Origin: Arthrobacter sp. StoSoilB22 | GTDB taxonomy: Bacteria > Actinomycetota > Actinomycetes > Actinomycetales > Micrococcaceae | DNA: 64,000 bases | Assembly (NCBI RefSeq): GCF_019977315.1 | Contig: NZ_AP024652.1 | Location: 558,001-622,000, forward strand | Direction of reading: 5' to 3' | Shown here: in pieces, positions 1-7,470 of the stretch | Layout of the letters: every line of letters begins with the position of its first letter | Numbering within the stretch: the first letter of the stretch is position 1 | Translations under genes and position numbers: made by a program | Notes under the pieces: generated by a model | Databases searched by the model: none | What the model saw: only the letters and a program-made list of their open reading frames with translations | Told to the model about the DNA's origin: nothing

Positions 1-1
1 G

Positions 2-61
2 CCGGCAACCGAGACCTCCACGCCGGCAAAGGCTGAACCCGTCGCGGTCGACGCGAAGTAG
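2..61 (+). CDS. C-terminal tail of a gene that starts outside the window
   Basis: One frame is open from the left edge to a TAG at 59-61. It encodes a tail rich in Pro, Ala, Thr and Glu ending in VAVDAK. Third codon positions are almost all G or C, as in the neighbouring genes, so this is probably the end of a real gene. The tail is too short and low-complexity to identify the protein. The LacI gene starts seven bases after the stop, so the two may be co-transcribed. Confidence 0.45.
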   Translation, partial: PATETSTPAKAEPVAVDAK

Positions 62-67
62 CCGCAC

Positions 68-1084
68 ATGTCCACAGGGGGAGCGGCGCGAGCTCCCGTC
101 ATGGGTGATGTTGCCAGGATGGCGGGAGTCTCGCACCAAACCGTTTCCCGTGTCCTGAACAACCATCCCAACGTCAGTGTCCGGACCAAGCAGCGCGTGG
201 AATCGGCCATCGCGCAGCTCGGGTACCGCCGGAACACCGCAGCCCGCAGTCTGGTGACCCGGCGCTCCCGGACCATCGGGGTGCTTGCCTGCGAGACGGG
301 CCAGTTCGGACCCGCGAACACGCTCCTGGGGGTGGAACAAGCGGGTCGGGAAGCGGGCTACTTCGTCAGCATTGCGAACCTCCGGGAAGTGACCGACGAG
401 AGCGTCAACGACGCCATCGCGCACTTCAGGAACCAGTCCGTGGACGGGATTGTCATTCTGGTCCCACACCCGGACGTCCTCGCTGCCCTGCGCGATGTTT
501 CCTTTTCCGTGCCGATTGTGGCCGTCGGGGCCGGTGCCGGAAACCAGTTGACGGGGGCGTCCCTGAACCAGCGGCTGGGAGCCCGCCTCGCGGTTGATCA
601 CCTGATCGGCCTGGGCCACCGCCGTATTGCGCACATTTCCGGCCCGCCCCACTGGATCGACGCCGCCGAGCGCATCACGGGATGGCAGGAGTCGCTGAAA
701 AATGCCGGTTTGCACGCCGACGTCCTGCTGCGGGGTGGCTGGGATGCGGCCTCCGGCTACCGCGCCGGCCTTGAGCTCATACAGCAGCACCCCGTCACTG
801 CCGTGTTCGTCGCCAACGACCAGATGGCGGTGGGTGTACTCCGCGCCGTCCAGGAAGCCGGCCTTCATATCCCGGGACACCTCAGCGTGGTGGGCTACGA
901 CGACCAACCCGAGGCTGAGTTCTTCATGCCGCCGCTCACCACCATCAAACAGGACTTCGAGGAACTCGGCCGCCGATGCATGGAGGCCGTGCTGCAGCAA
1001 CTGGACGGGGACGGGGGAGCGGGCGACCAGATCGTCAACCCCCGCTTAGTGATCCGCGCAACTACGGCGGCCCCACTAAACTAG
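68..1084 (+). CDS. LacI-family transcriptional regulator
   Basis: A 338-residue DNA-binding repressor-type protein. The N-terminus holds the LacI helix-turn-helix (about residues 12-60, with the pattern GDVARMAGVSHQTVSRVLN). A periplasmic-binding-protein-like sensor domain follows to the C-terminus, with the family motifs GHRRIAHISG near residue 185 and SVVGYDDQPEAEFF near 275. The length is normal for the family. An in-frame ATG at 101, right before the HTH, is an alternative start; neither has a strong ribosome binding site. Targets are unknown: the upstream gene lies mostly outside the window and pyrE downstream is not a usual LacI target. The sensor fold suggests a sugar-like effector. 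Confidence 0.93.
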   Translation: MSTGGAARAPVMGDVARMAGVSHQTVSRVLNNHPNVSVRTKQRVESAIAQLGYRRNTAARSLVTRRSRTIGVLACETGQFGPANTLLGVEQAGREAGYFVSIANLREVTDESVNDAIAHFRNQSVDGIVILVPHPDVLAALRDVSFSVPIVAVGAGAGNQLTGASLNQRLGARLAVDHLIGLGHRRIAHISGPPHWIDAAERITGWQESLKNAGLHADVLLRGGWDAASGYRAGLELIQQHPVTAVFVANDQMAVGVLRAVQEAGLHIPGHLSVVGYDDQPEAEFFMPPLTTIKQDFEELGRRCMEAVLQQLDGDGGAGDQIVNPRLVIRATTAAPLN

Positions 1085-1089
1085 GAGCC

Positions 1090-1662
1090 ATGACTTCCAC
1101 GCCTGATACTGCTGCAGCCCGCGCCCGCCTTCTTGAACTCATCAAAGAACTGGCGGTGGTCCGCGGCAAGGTGATCCTCTCCAGCGGCAAGGAAGCGGAC
1201 TACTACATCGACCTCCGCCGCATCACCCTGCACCACGAAGCCTCCAAGCTGGTGGGTCAGGTCATGTTGGACATGATCGACGACGCCGGCGTTTCAGTTG
1301 AGTGCGCCGGCGGGCTCACCATGGGTGCCGACCCCGTGGGTACCGCCGTGATGCACGCTGCTGCCGACGCCGGCCGTGCCGTGGACGCCTTCGTTGTCCG
1401 CAAGGCCCAGAAGTCCTACGGCATGGGCCGCCAAGTGGAAGGTCCCTCGGTTGAAGGCCGCAACGTAGTGGTCCTCGAGGACACATCCACCACCGGCGGG
1501 TCCGCACTGACCGCCGTCGAAGGTGTCCGCAAGGCGGGCGGCAACGTAGTAGCTGTAGCGGTAATCGTTGACCGCAACACCGGCGCCAAAGAGAAGATTG
1601 AAGCCGAAACCGGAGTGCCGTACCTCTTCGCCTTCGGCAAGGATGAACTGGGCCTCGACTAA
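1090..1662 (+). CDS. pyrE: Orotate phosphoribosyltransferase (PyrE)
   Basis: This 190-residue protein transfers phosphoribosyl from PRPP to orotate, giving OMP in pyrimidine synthesis. The PRPP-binding signature VVVLEDTSTTGGSAL lies at about residues 120-134, and SSGKEADYYIDLRR near the N-terminus is typical of PyrE. The ATG at 1090 has GGAGCC just upstream and gives the normal family length; the frame extends further 5-prime only by overlapping the LacI gene. It starts five bases after the LacI stop, which may mean read-through transcription rather than a functional link. Confidence 0.95.
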   Translation: MTSTPDTAAARARLLELIKELAVVRGKVILSSGKEADYYIDLRRITLHHEASKLVGQVMLDMIDDAGVSVECAGGLTMGADPVGTAVMHAAADAGRAVDAFVVRKAQKSYGMGRQVEGPSVEGRNVVVLEDTSTTGGSALTAVEGVRKAGGNVVAVAVIVDRNTGAKEKIEAETGVPYLFAFGKDELGLD

Positions 1663-1677
1663 GCCTATGCTTGCTGC

Positions 1678-2802
1678 GTGGACGTTCAGGTAGGGAAGCT
1701 CCCGGCGCCGCCGGAGGTGACTGAAAACCTCCCCGCACCGGTGAGCGAGGAACCGGAGAAGGCAGCGGATCCGGGCTCATGGGCCCGGATCCTTCCCTAC
1801 GCTGCCCGGTTGAAGAAAACGTCCCGCCGTAACTTCCTCATCACCGCCGGGGCGTCGGGGGCGCTCGCCGCGGACATGCTTTTCACCCGTCGTGTGCAGG
1901 CCGAGCGGCGAGCCACCAAGATCCTCCGTGTGCCGGATCCGTACTCGGACGTTTACTTTCCCAAAGCCAGCTGGATCCTCTTCCCGGGGTACAAAACCAG
2001 TTGGGAAGAGGCTCAATGGATCCTCAACTCGCTGCGCCCCGCCCTGCATCAGCGGGGCCGCCTTGCCGCCGTCGGATATTCCAACCTGGGACTGGACGTG
2101 GACGAAATTGTCCGCGAAATCATCCTGCACGTCCGTGAGCTGAAACTGGAGAAGCTGTACTTTTACGGCCACAGTTTTGGCGGCATGCTCGCCACCCAGG
2201 TAGCTGCCCGCCTGCTGGAGCTGCACGGCGTCGAGACGCAATTGATCGTCCTGGATTCGAGTCCCTTCAGCCGCGCCGACGTCCTGGACCAGAGCTGGTT
2301 CGACGGCGTGGTGTTTCTTTACGAGAATGGCTTCCGCATCCCATCGGTCCTGCGCGGCGGCTATGAACTGGGGGAGCGCGTGGCGCATAAGGATGAGCGG
2401 ACGTGGCGGCAAATCCTCGATCAATCCTTGGAGCAGCTCTCGCCGATCGCCCCCTCCAGCGTGCTGATACAGACGGAATCGGCGTACATCTACCACTTTG
2501 ACGGCCTCCGGCTGGCAGGAAAAATCGGTGGCGCCAAGATGGCCTTCATTGGCAATGCCAAGGACGCCACCGTGGATTATGAGTCGGCGCGTGCGGGGTG
2601 GAGCAAGGTCTTCGGGCCAAACATGGTGATGCCCACGCTCAGTACGGAAGGCGCCCGGCCCGCCCACGCCAGCCCGCAGTGGAACGGGGGCATCTACCGG
2701 CCACTGCTGGAACGCGTCCAGGATGAGCTCCAGCCGCTCCCGCCTGAGCCCCGGGAACCGTCATACCAAGAACCGAATGGCAAGGTCATCCGCCCGGCCT
2801 AG
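1678..2802 (+). CDS. Alpha/beta hydrolase with twin-arginine-like N-terminus
   Basis: A 374-residue protein starting at GTG 1678. It has a Pro/Glu-rich N-terminus, then SRRNFL at residues 49-54 followed by a small hydrophobic stretch. This resembles a twin-arginine export signal, although it sits unusually deep in the chain, so it may instead be a membrane anchor. The C-terminal part is an alpha/beta-hydrolase fold with the nucleophile elbow GHSFGG (Ser166), and FPGYKTSWEEA looks like the preceding oxyanion region. The substrate is unknown. It ends about 110 bases before the lanthipeptide cluster and lies upstream of that cluster's operator-like palindromes, so it is probably not part of it. 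Confidence 0.75.
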   Translation: MDVQVGKLPAPPEVTENLPAPVSEEPEKAADPGSWARILPYAARLKKTSRRNFLITAGASGALAADMLFTRRVQAERRATKILRVPDPYSDVYFPKASWILFPGYKTSWEEAQWILNSLRPALHQRGRLAAVGYSNLGLDVDEIVREIILHVRELKLEKLYFYGHSFGGMLATQVAARLLELHGVETQLIVLDSSPFSRADVLDQSWFDGVVFLYENGFRIPSVLRGGYELGERVAHKDERTWRQILDQSLEQLSPIAPSSVLIQTESAYIYHFDGLRLAGKIGGAKMAFIGNAKDATVDYESARAGWSKVFGPNMVMPTLSTEGARPAHASPQWNGGIYRPLLERVQDELQPLPPEPREPSYQEPNGKVIRPA

Positions 2803-2810
2803 GTGAACTT

Positions 2811-2841
2811 TTGTACAAGTGAGCTCTGTACTCGAGTACAG
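2811..2841. promoter_or_regulatory. Two palindromes upstream of the lanthipeptide ABC transporter, probable operators
   Basis: A perfect 16-bp palindrome CTGTACTCGAGTACAG lies at 2826-2841, and a perfect 8-bp palindrome TTGTACAA at 2811-2818. Both are built around GTAC and their centres are 19 bp apart, close to two helical turns. They sit in the only gap before the first gene of the cluster. The arrangement is what a dimeric repressor site looks like. No candidate regulator of the GntR or TetR type is adjacent; the response regulator at 11445-12128 is another possible binder. Confidence 0.5.
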
Positions 2842-2868
2842 GGTGGATATACCCGATCCTCCGTAGCG

Positions 2869-2894
2869 TCGTTCTTGACAGGAAATAAGAACGA
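2869..2894 (+). promoter_or_regulatory. Inverted repeat just upstream of the exporter ribosome binding site
   Basis: TCGTTCTT at 2869-2876 and its exact complement AAGAACGA at 2887-2894 are separated by 10 bases. The element ends five bases before the GAGGAG ribosome binding site (2900-2905) of the ABC gene. It could be a second operator or an mRNA hairpin affecting translation. Confidence 0.4.
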
Positions 2895-2911
2895 ATTTCG
2901 AGGAGCGAAGT

Positions 2912-3886
2912 ATGAACGGCCTACAGCTCACGGGCATCAGCCGCAGCTTCGGTGACCGCAGGGTCCTCCACGATGTGGACCTCACGGTCCATCGCGGGGA
3001 GATCGTGGGATTCATCGGCGGCAACGGTGCAGGTAAGACCACCACCATGCGCGTGATCCTTGGTCTGCTGACCCCGGACCACGGCGAAGTCACCTGGGAG
3101 GGCTTGCCCATCACGGCCAGGGACCGGAGGCGCATCGGGTACATGCCCGAGGAACGCGGCCTCTACCCCCAGATGCCGGTGAGGGATCAGATCATTCACT
3201 TCGCCTTGCTGGAAGGGCACCAACCCGAAGCCGCGCGTGGGGTTGCAGACGAACTCATAGCCTCCCTTGGCCTCCAAGGCCGTGAGCAGGCACTGGTTCA
3301 GGACCTCTCCTTGGGAAATCAGCAGCGCGTCCAGCTGGCGGTCGCCCTGGTTGGTAACCCGGCCCTGCTGGTGCTTGACGAGCCATTCTCGGGACTGGAT
3401 CCCCTCGCCGTCGAAACGATGTCCCGCCTTATCCGGGAGCAAGCAGACCGGGGCGTCGGAGTTCTGTTCTCCTCGCACCAACTGGAGCTCGTAGAGCGCC
3501 TGTGCGACAAAGTATGCATTCTGGACCGCGGTCGAGTGACGGCAAGCGGCAGCGTCGTAGAGCTGCAGGATGACGGAAAGAGCCGCTGGAAACTCGGTTT
3601 CTCCCGGGCGGCAGATTCATTCGCCGCCGAAGTGTCCATGGCCCGCGGCGTCAACGTGGAGATCTCTGCGGCCGACCGTACTACGGTGCTCGTCTCCGTG
3701 GGCGGCTCAGGGCGGGATGTGCCCGGCGAAATCCTCGCAGCAGCGCAACGGCACGGCGGGCTGAAGAGCATCGTGTCCGCGCAGAGGTCTTTGGCAGATC
3801 TGCTTGCCGGCAAATTCATGCTGTCCCATCCAGGTACCACCCCGGGGGCGGAGCGCTCCCTCGACAAAGTTGGAGTATCGCAATGA
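2912..3886 (+). CDS. ABC transporter ATP-binding protein, NatA type (lanthipeptide export or immunity)
   Basis: A 324-residue ATPase subunit. It has Walker A GGNGAGKT (residues 36-43), the NatA-like signature LSLGNQQ (from residue 132) and Walker B LLVLDEP (152-158) followed by the D-loop region, plus an H-loop in LFSSHQLE. A C-terminal extension of about 100 residues is typical of ABC-2 exporters of drugs, bacteriocins or sodium. Its stop overlaps the permease start (ATGA). It opens the class V lanthipeptide operon, so the likely role is export of the mature peptide or self-protection; sodium export as in NatAB is the alternative. A clear GAGGAG ribosome binding site supports the ATG at 2912. 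Confidence 0.9.
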   Translation: MNGLQLTGISRSFGDRRVLHDVDLTVHRGEIVGFIGGNGAGKTTTMRVILGLLTPDHGEVTWEGLPITARDRRRIGYMPEERGLYPQMPVRDQIIHFALLEGHQPEAARGVADELIASLGLQGREQALVQDLSLGNQQRVQLAVALVGNPALLVLDEPFSGLDPLAVETMSRLIREQADRGVGVLFSSHQLELVERLCDKVCILDRGRVTASGSVVELQDDGKSRWKLGFSRAADSFAAEVSMARGVNVEISAADRTTVLVSVGGSGRDVPGEILAAAQRHGGLKSIVSAQRSLADLLAGKFMLSHPGTTPGAERSLDKVGVSQ

Positions 3887-4797
3887 GCACAACAACATTT
3901 GATCGCACCACCCGCAGCGCCGCTCCCTCGTCCGGCAGTGGGCTACGCGAGACGCGCCTGATCATACGGCGCGAGGTCCTCACCAGGCTGGGTAACCGCA
4001 CAATACTCACGGCAACAGGACTCCTGGCACTTTTCGCCGGCGCGGCTGCCGGGATCGGCGGATGGTTCCTGGTGGATTCGCTGGGTGGGGCTGGAGCAAT
4101 GGACTTTGATCCTCGGGCCATCTTCGCCACCGCCATGATCAGCGCATTGCTGGCCTCCCTGGTCTACTCGGCATCGAGCCTGACCTCCGGGGTGGTAGAG
4201 GAGAAGTCATCCAGGATCGTGGAGATCCTCCTCACCAAGATCGGCATTGTCCCGTTGCTGGCCGGAAAGATGATCGGCATAGGGCTGGTCACCCTTGTCC
4301 AGCTGCTGGCGATCGGCGGAACCGCCGTGGTGGGGTTCAGCGTGGTGGGGGGCTGGTCCCTGATCAACGTCGCCGTAGGCCCGAGCCTGCTGTGGTTCCT
4401 CCTCTGGTTCCTCCTGGGCTACGTGATATTCGCAGCTTTGAACACCACGCTGGCTTCTACTGTGTCCCGGCAAGAAGACCTGGGCACGGCGGTCATGCCG
4501 CTGTCCGTCCTGCAGATGGTGCTCTTGGTGGTCTCCCTTTACGTCCTGCCCATGAACATGGGGAACCCGTGGCTGGAAGGACTGTCCTTCGTGCCGCTGT
4601 TCTCCTCCTACCTCATGCCGATGCGCTTCGCACTGGAAGACGTGTCCACCTGGGAGATGGTGCTTGCCGCCGGCGTATCGGTGGCAGCGATACCTGCCCT
4701 GTTCTGGTTGGCAACCGTGATTTACCGGAACAACGCCCTGCGCACCGGCTCCCGTGTCTCGCTCCAGCAATCCCTGACCTCCGACGAGATGGCCTAG
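3883..4797 (+). CDS. ABC-2 type permease, NatB-like
   Basis: A 304-residue membrane subunit of the exporter. The first membrane helix is near residues 40-62. After a cytoplasmic stretch (SGVVEEKSSRIVEILLTK, characteristic of NatB/ABC-2 permeases) there are about five more helices grouped between residues 95 and 285. The start overlaps the ATPase stop by four bases, indicating translational coupling. It should pair with the ATPase to move the lanthipeptide, or protect the cell from it. No peptidase domain is present, so leader removal must be done elsewhere, consistent with the M16 pair downstream. Confidence 0.88.
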   Translation: MSTTTFDRTTRSAAPSSGSGLRETRLIIRREVLTRLGNRTILTATGLLALFAGAAAGIGGWFLVDSLGGAGAMDFDPRAIFATAMISALLASLVYSASSLTSGVVEEKSSRIVEILLTKIGIVPLLAGKMIGIGLVTLVQLLAIGGTAVVGFSVVGGWSLINVAVGPSLLWFLLWFLLGYVIFAALNTTLASTVSRQEDLGTAVMPLSVLQMVLLVVSLYVLPMNMGNPWLEGLSFVPLFSSYLMPMRFALEDVSTWEMVLAAGVSVAAIPALFWLATVIYRNNALRTGSRVSLQQSLTSDEMA

Positions 4798-4859
4798 CCC
4801 CCACCCCGTCACTTAGTCCACAAGCCCGAATCATTGGGTCTCTCCAGATAGGAAAAACC

Positions 4860-4973
4860 ATGTCTGACAACAAGCGCAACCAGTCACTGGCCACCAAAAA
4901 GCTTCTCCGCAACGTGGCCCTTCTGTTGATCGGTGTCCTGGCCGCATACGCGGTAACCGCCCTGCTGCTCTGA
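4860..4973 (+). CDS. Small single-span membrane peptide (37 residues) in the lanthipeptide operon
   Basis: The ATG at 4860 opens a 37-residue reading frame with a basic N-terminus (KRNQ...KKLLR) followed by a hydrophobic helix (about residues 18-37) that runs to the stop. AGGAAAAACC upstream is a modest ribosome binding site. It lies 62 bases after the permease and 11 bases before lanK. No family was recognised. The position and architecture suggest an immunity or transporter-accessory peptide, or a membrane anchor for the modification complex; this is inference. Confidence 0.6.
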   Translation: MSDNKRNQSLATKKLLRNVALLLIGVLAAYAVTALLL

Positions 4974-4984
4974 AGGAGACCCTC

Positions 4985-6094
4985 ATGATGATTGACACAG
5001 CCCCGCACCCGCAGTCCATCACGCCGGCCGCCCTCCGCGCGGCCGATGTGGCCACCACCGTCCTTGCACGCCACGGCAGGGAGGCAGTGGAAGAGATTAC
5101 CCCGGCCGCCTTTGCAGGCCGCAACGGCACCTGGAACATGAAGCTGCGGAGTGGGGAAAAGGTCTTCGTCAAGCAGATCTCCGCACAGGCCTCCGGCCCG
5201 GCGGCCTTTGACCGCTCGGTAGCCTTCGCCGCCTTTGCAGAGCAGTCCCCCCACTTCGCGCCGGCAACGCCACAGCTCATTGGCAGCGACACCGGGAACG
5301 GCCTCCTGGTTTTTGAGCACTGCCCAGGAACCAGCCTGGCGCAGCTGCTGGTGGAGGAGACCATGCCGGACAGCTTCCCGGAGGAAGCCGGCGCGTTGCT
5401 CGCCCGGCTCCACTCCGGGCCCGCAGTCGGATTGGAGCGCTCCGCACCTCCCAGCCCGCCGGTGGAAATGCTCGCAGTAGGCGTTCCGCACGCTCGCTAC
5501 CTCGACTTCACCATGGCGGAGATGGCCCTCTGGGCTGAACTGCAGAACGATCGGGAACTGGTCGCCGCTGCGGGGCTGCTAAGGGCCACGGAACGGAAAC
5601 ACCAGGAACGTCCCATCCATGGCGACCTGCGACTTGACCAGTTCCACTTCCACAACGGAGAGCTATGCGTCCTCGACTGGGAAGAATTCGGACTCGGCGA
5701 TCCCGCCCGGGACCTGGGAATGCTGGCAGGCGAATGGATCTACCGGGCGGTCCTGGACACGGTCACCACCCGCGGAGGAGCCTCCGCACCCCCTGCCAGG
5801 TTCGACGACGAGAGCGCCTCGGCACGCATCGCCGAGCGGATGGCAGCCATTGTTCCCTCAATCCGTCGGATGTGGACCTCCTATTCCGATCATGCCAACT
5901 ATGACGACCCGGACCTGCCGGTTCGGGCTACCGCCCACCTGGGATGGCATCTGGTGGACCGAACCATCACCCGGGCCCCGATGGTCTCACGGCTCCCTGG
6001 CATCGAACGGGCTGCTGCGGGTGTTGGGCGCGAGGCACTGCTAACACCTGGCCACTATGTCAAAGCCCTCGGTTTCGAAAGGACACCTCGATGA
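4985..6094 (+). CDS. lanK: Class V lanthipeptide kinase LanK (APH-fold phosphotransferase)
   Basis: A 369-residue protein with an aminoglycoside-phosphotransferase/kinase fold. The N-lobe lysine is probably K63 (VFVKQIS). The catalytic loop HGDLRLDQ starts at H212 (D214 as base), and the metal-binding DWEEFGLGDP starts at D231. In class V lanthipeptide and thioamitide pathways such proteins phosphorylate precursor Ser/Thr, after which a HopA1-domain lyase eliminates phosphate to give dehydroamino acids. Its stop overlaps the HopA1 gene (ATGA), and AAGGAG precedes the ATG. Antibiotic-resistance kinases share the fold, but the neighbours decide against that reading. Confidence 0.88.
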   Translation: MMIDTAPHPQSITPAALRAADVATTVLARHGREAVEEITPAAFAGRNGTWNMKLRSGEKVFVKQISAQASGPAAFDRSVAFAAFAEQSPHFAPATPQLIGSDTGNGLLVFEHCPGTSLAQLLVEETMPDSFPEEAGALLARLHSGPAVGLERSAPPSPPVEMLAVGVPHARYLDFTMAEMALWAELQNDRELVAAAGLLRATERKHQERPIHGDLRLDQFHFHNGELCVLDWEEFGLGDPARDLGMLAGEWIYRAVLDTVTTRGGASAPPARFDDESASARIAERMAAIVPSIRRMWTSYSDHANYDDPDLPVRATAHLGWHLVDRTITRAPMVSRLPGIERAAAGVGREALLTPGHYVKALGFERTPR

Positions 6095-7092
6095 CGGTCA
6101 TGCTCAACGCTCCCACACAGACTACATTCGAGCAGGTCTCATTCGAACAGGTACTGCAGGTCCTGAAACACCGGATTTCCATCGATGTTCGCGAGCTCAC
6201 CGCCACCATAGACGCCACCAGACTCAGAGCCACCAGCCACACCGAGCTGCGCTCGCAACTGGCCGGAGCGATCTACACCCATCTGCACATCGGGCACCCA
6301 GGGATCGAGACCGTGCCGGGTACAGGCCACCAGGACCTGGCCGCGGCGCTGATTGCAGGCATCCAGCACCGCACGGTTGTTCAGGCAGCGACAGGACAGG
6401 CATCCGTTCAGGCAGCGTCGAAGAGGACGAAGTTGGGGACTTCGGTCCAAGGCATTCCGCACCAGGTGGTGGAGCTATCCGGAGTGAAGGTCCTCTTTCC
6501 CGAGGAGGCCCTGATACGCAACCCCCTGGATGAGATCGTGGGGGTGCGTGTTCCCAGTTGGCGAAGCCGCACCACCCCCGGATTCCTCCTTGCGCTCGGT
6601 GCCCACGGATCCGTGAACCCTGCGGCCGCTTCAAGGCTCTATCTGTCCTGTTCCACGGCAGCAGAAGCTCTTGAAATGTGGCCGAAGATTCTTGGAGCCC
6701 TTGCCGCCAGCGGGCTAGGCCATCAGGTCAAGACCCTCTCCTCGTCCCTTGCTTTCCCCCGCAGTGACGCGATGGTCATTTACATGTCAGCCAAACATGC
6801 GGACGCCGTGGCTTCCCTTGTTCGTCCTGCCCTGAGGTCCTTGTCCGGGCGGGACGCCCCTGCCTCGGTTTTCACCCATAGCGTCCACGACCGCCTGGCA
6901 CTTGCCATGGAACCAAACGATCCGCGGCCGGGGTACCGGGGGCTCAGCTTCGGACAACACCGCTCGCGGGTACTGACGGACGCGCTACTCCGTGCGTCTG
7001 TGGAAAAGACCGACCTCCAAGCCGCCTGGGTTCTGGAAGCCCAGGCGGCCTGCATCAACCCTCACCAGCCCGGATACAACGCCGGCCAGTGA
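6091..7092 (+). CDS. lanY: Class V lanthipeptide lyase LanY (HopA1-domain protein)
   Basis: A 333-residue protein whose C-terminal two thirds match the HopA1 family. The diagnostic string GYRGLSFGQHRSR lies at residues 281-293, and SRLYLSCS near 181 is the paired core strand. HopA1 domains are phosphothreonine-lyase-like and act as the elimination component of class V lanthipeptide synthetases (LxmY, TvaD type). The ATG at 6091 overlaps the lanK stop. The domain name comes from a Pseudomonas type III effector, but nothing here suggests secretion into hosts. It is followed at once by a strong hairpin and the two precursor genes. Confidence 0.88.
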   Translation: MTVMLNAPTQTTFEQVSFEQVLQVLKHRISIDVRELTATIDATRLRATSHTELRSQLAGAIYTHLHIGHPGIETVPGTGHQDLAAALIAGIQHRTVVQAATGQASVQAASKRTKLGTSVQGIPHQVVELSGVKVLFPEEALIRNPLDEIVGVRVPSWRSRTTPGFLLALGAHGSVNPAAASRLYLSCSTAAEALEMWPKILGALAASGLGHQVKTLSSSLAFPRSDAMVIYMSAKHADAVASLVRPALRSLSGRDAPASVFTHSVHDRLALAMEPNDPRPGYRGLSFGQHRSRVLTDALLRASVEKTDLQAAWVLEAQAACINPHQPGYNAGQ

Positions 7093-7097
7093 TGAAA

Positions 7098-7123
7098 CCG
7101 GGCAGCGGCCCGCCGCTGCCCGG
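7098..7123 (+). promoter_or_regulatory. Perfect 11-bp hairpin between lanY and the first precursor gene
   Basis: CCGGGCAGCGG (7098-7108) and CCGCTGCCCGG (7113-7123) form an 11-bp stem with a 4-base loop, six bases after the lanY stop. No U tract follows, so it is more likely a processing or stabilising element, or a partial attenuator, than a simple terminator. It may let the precursor mRNA accumulate separately from the enzyme genes. Confidence 0.55.
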
Positions 7124-7166
7124 CACCCAAAAACCTCCCATGAGGAACCCAAAAAGAAAAAACCCA

Positions 7167-7183
7167 TTCCCACTGAGTGGGAA
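7167..7183. promoter_or_regulatory. 17-bp palindrome upstream of lanA1
   Basis: TTCCCACTGAGTGGGAA is a perfect palindrome around a central G. It lies in an A-rich, otherwise unstructured leader, 11 bases before the AGGAG (7195-7199) of the first precursor. It could be an operator for a separate precursor promoter or a second small hairpin. Confidence 0.45.
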
Positions 7184-7204
7184 GCAAAGAAAACAGGAGA
7201 CACC

Positions 7205-7378
7205 ATGTCCAACGCAGTTGTTAACTTCCACCAGGCCAACCTGACCGATCTGGCACGCGCCCACAGCACCTTCGCGGCTGCCGACGAGCTCGGCGGCGAC
7301 GCTGCCACCGAAGCTCCGGCAACCTCACCGCTGTGCATCGGCATCATTGTTGGCGCCACCCTCGGTGCCGGCTGCTAA
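7205..7378 (+). CDS. lanA1: Class V lanthipeptide precursor LanA1
   Basis: A 57-residue peptide. The leader (about residues 1-39) contains LTDLARAHSTFAAADELGGD, and the core is near TSPLCIGIIVGATLGAGC. The core has only T40, S41 and T52 as modifiable hydroxyl residues and two Cys, C44 and C57, the last being the C-terminus. This fits one (methyl)lanthionine near the N-terminus (T40 or S41 with C44) and one C-terminal aminovinyl-(methyl)cysteine ring (T52 with decarboxylated C57). The T-four residues-C spacing at the end is the same as in the C-terminal ATASWGC of cacaoidin. The cleavage site before T40 is inferred. AGGAG lies five bases before the ATG. Confidence 0.9.
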   Translation: MSNAVVNFHQANLTDLARAHSTFAAADELGGDAATEAPATSPLCIGIIVGATLGAGC

Positions 7379-7470
7379 GTCACCCCTGGCACCACCGCAA
7401 CAAAAGCTTTCACCCAGTAGCAACCCCGGACGCACCCAACCACGTGGTGCCATCAAAAGGAGACACCAGC

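Noticed and set aside
2875..2880. TTGACA as a -35 promoter element for the ABC exporter
   Set aside because: A -10 at the usual distance would overlap the ribosome binding site, and TTGACA is part of the 2869-2894 inverted repeat; it is probably not used as a promoter.
4985..6094. Aminoglycoside resistance kinase
   Set aside because: The fold and HGD loop match, but it overlaps a HopA1-domain gene and sits with Cys-ended precursors, which is the class V lanthipeptide arrangement.
6091..7092. Type III secretion effector
   Set aside because: HopA1 was first named in a plant pathogen, but there is no secretion system or host-targeting context, and the same domain works as a peptide lyase in lanthipeptide loci.
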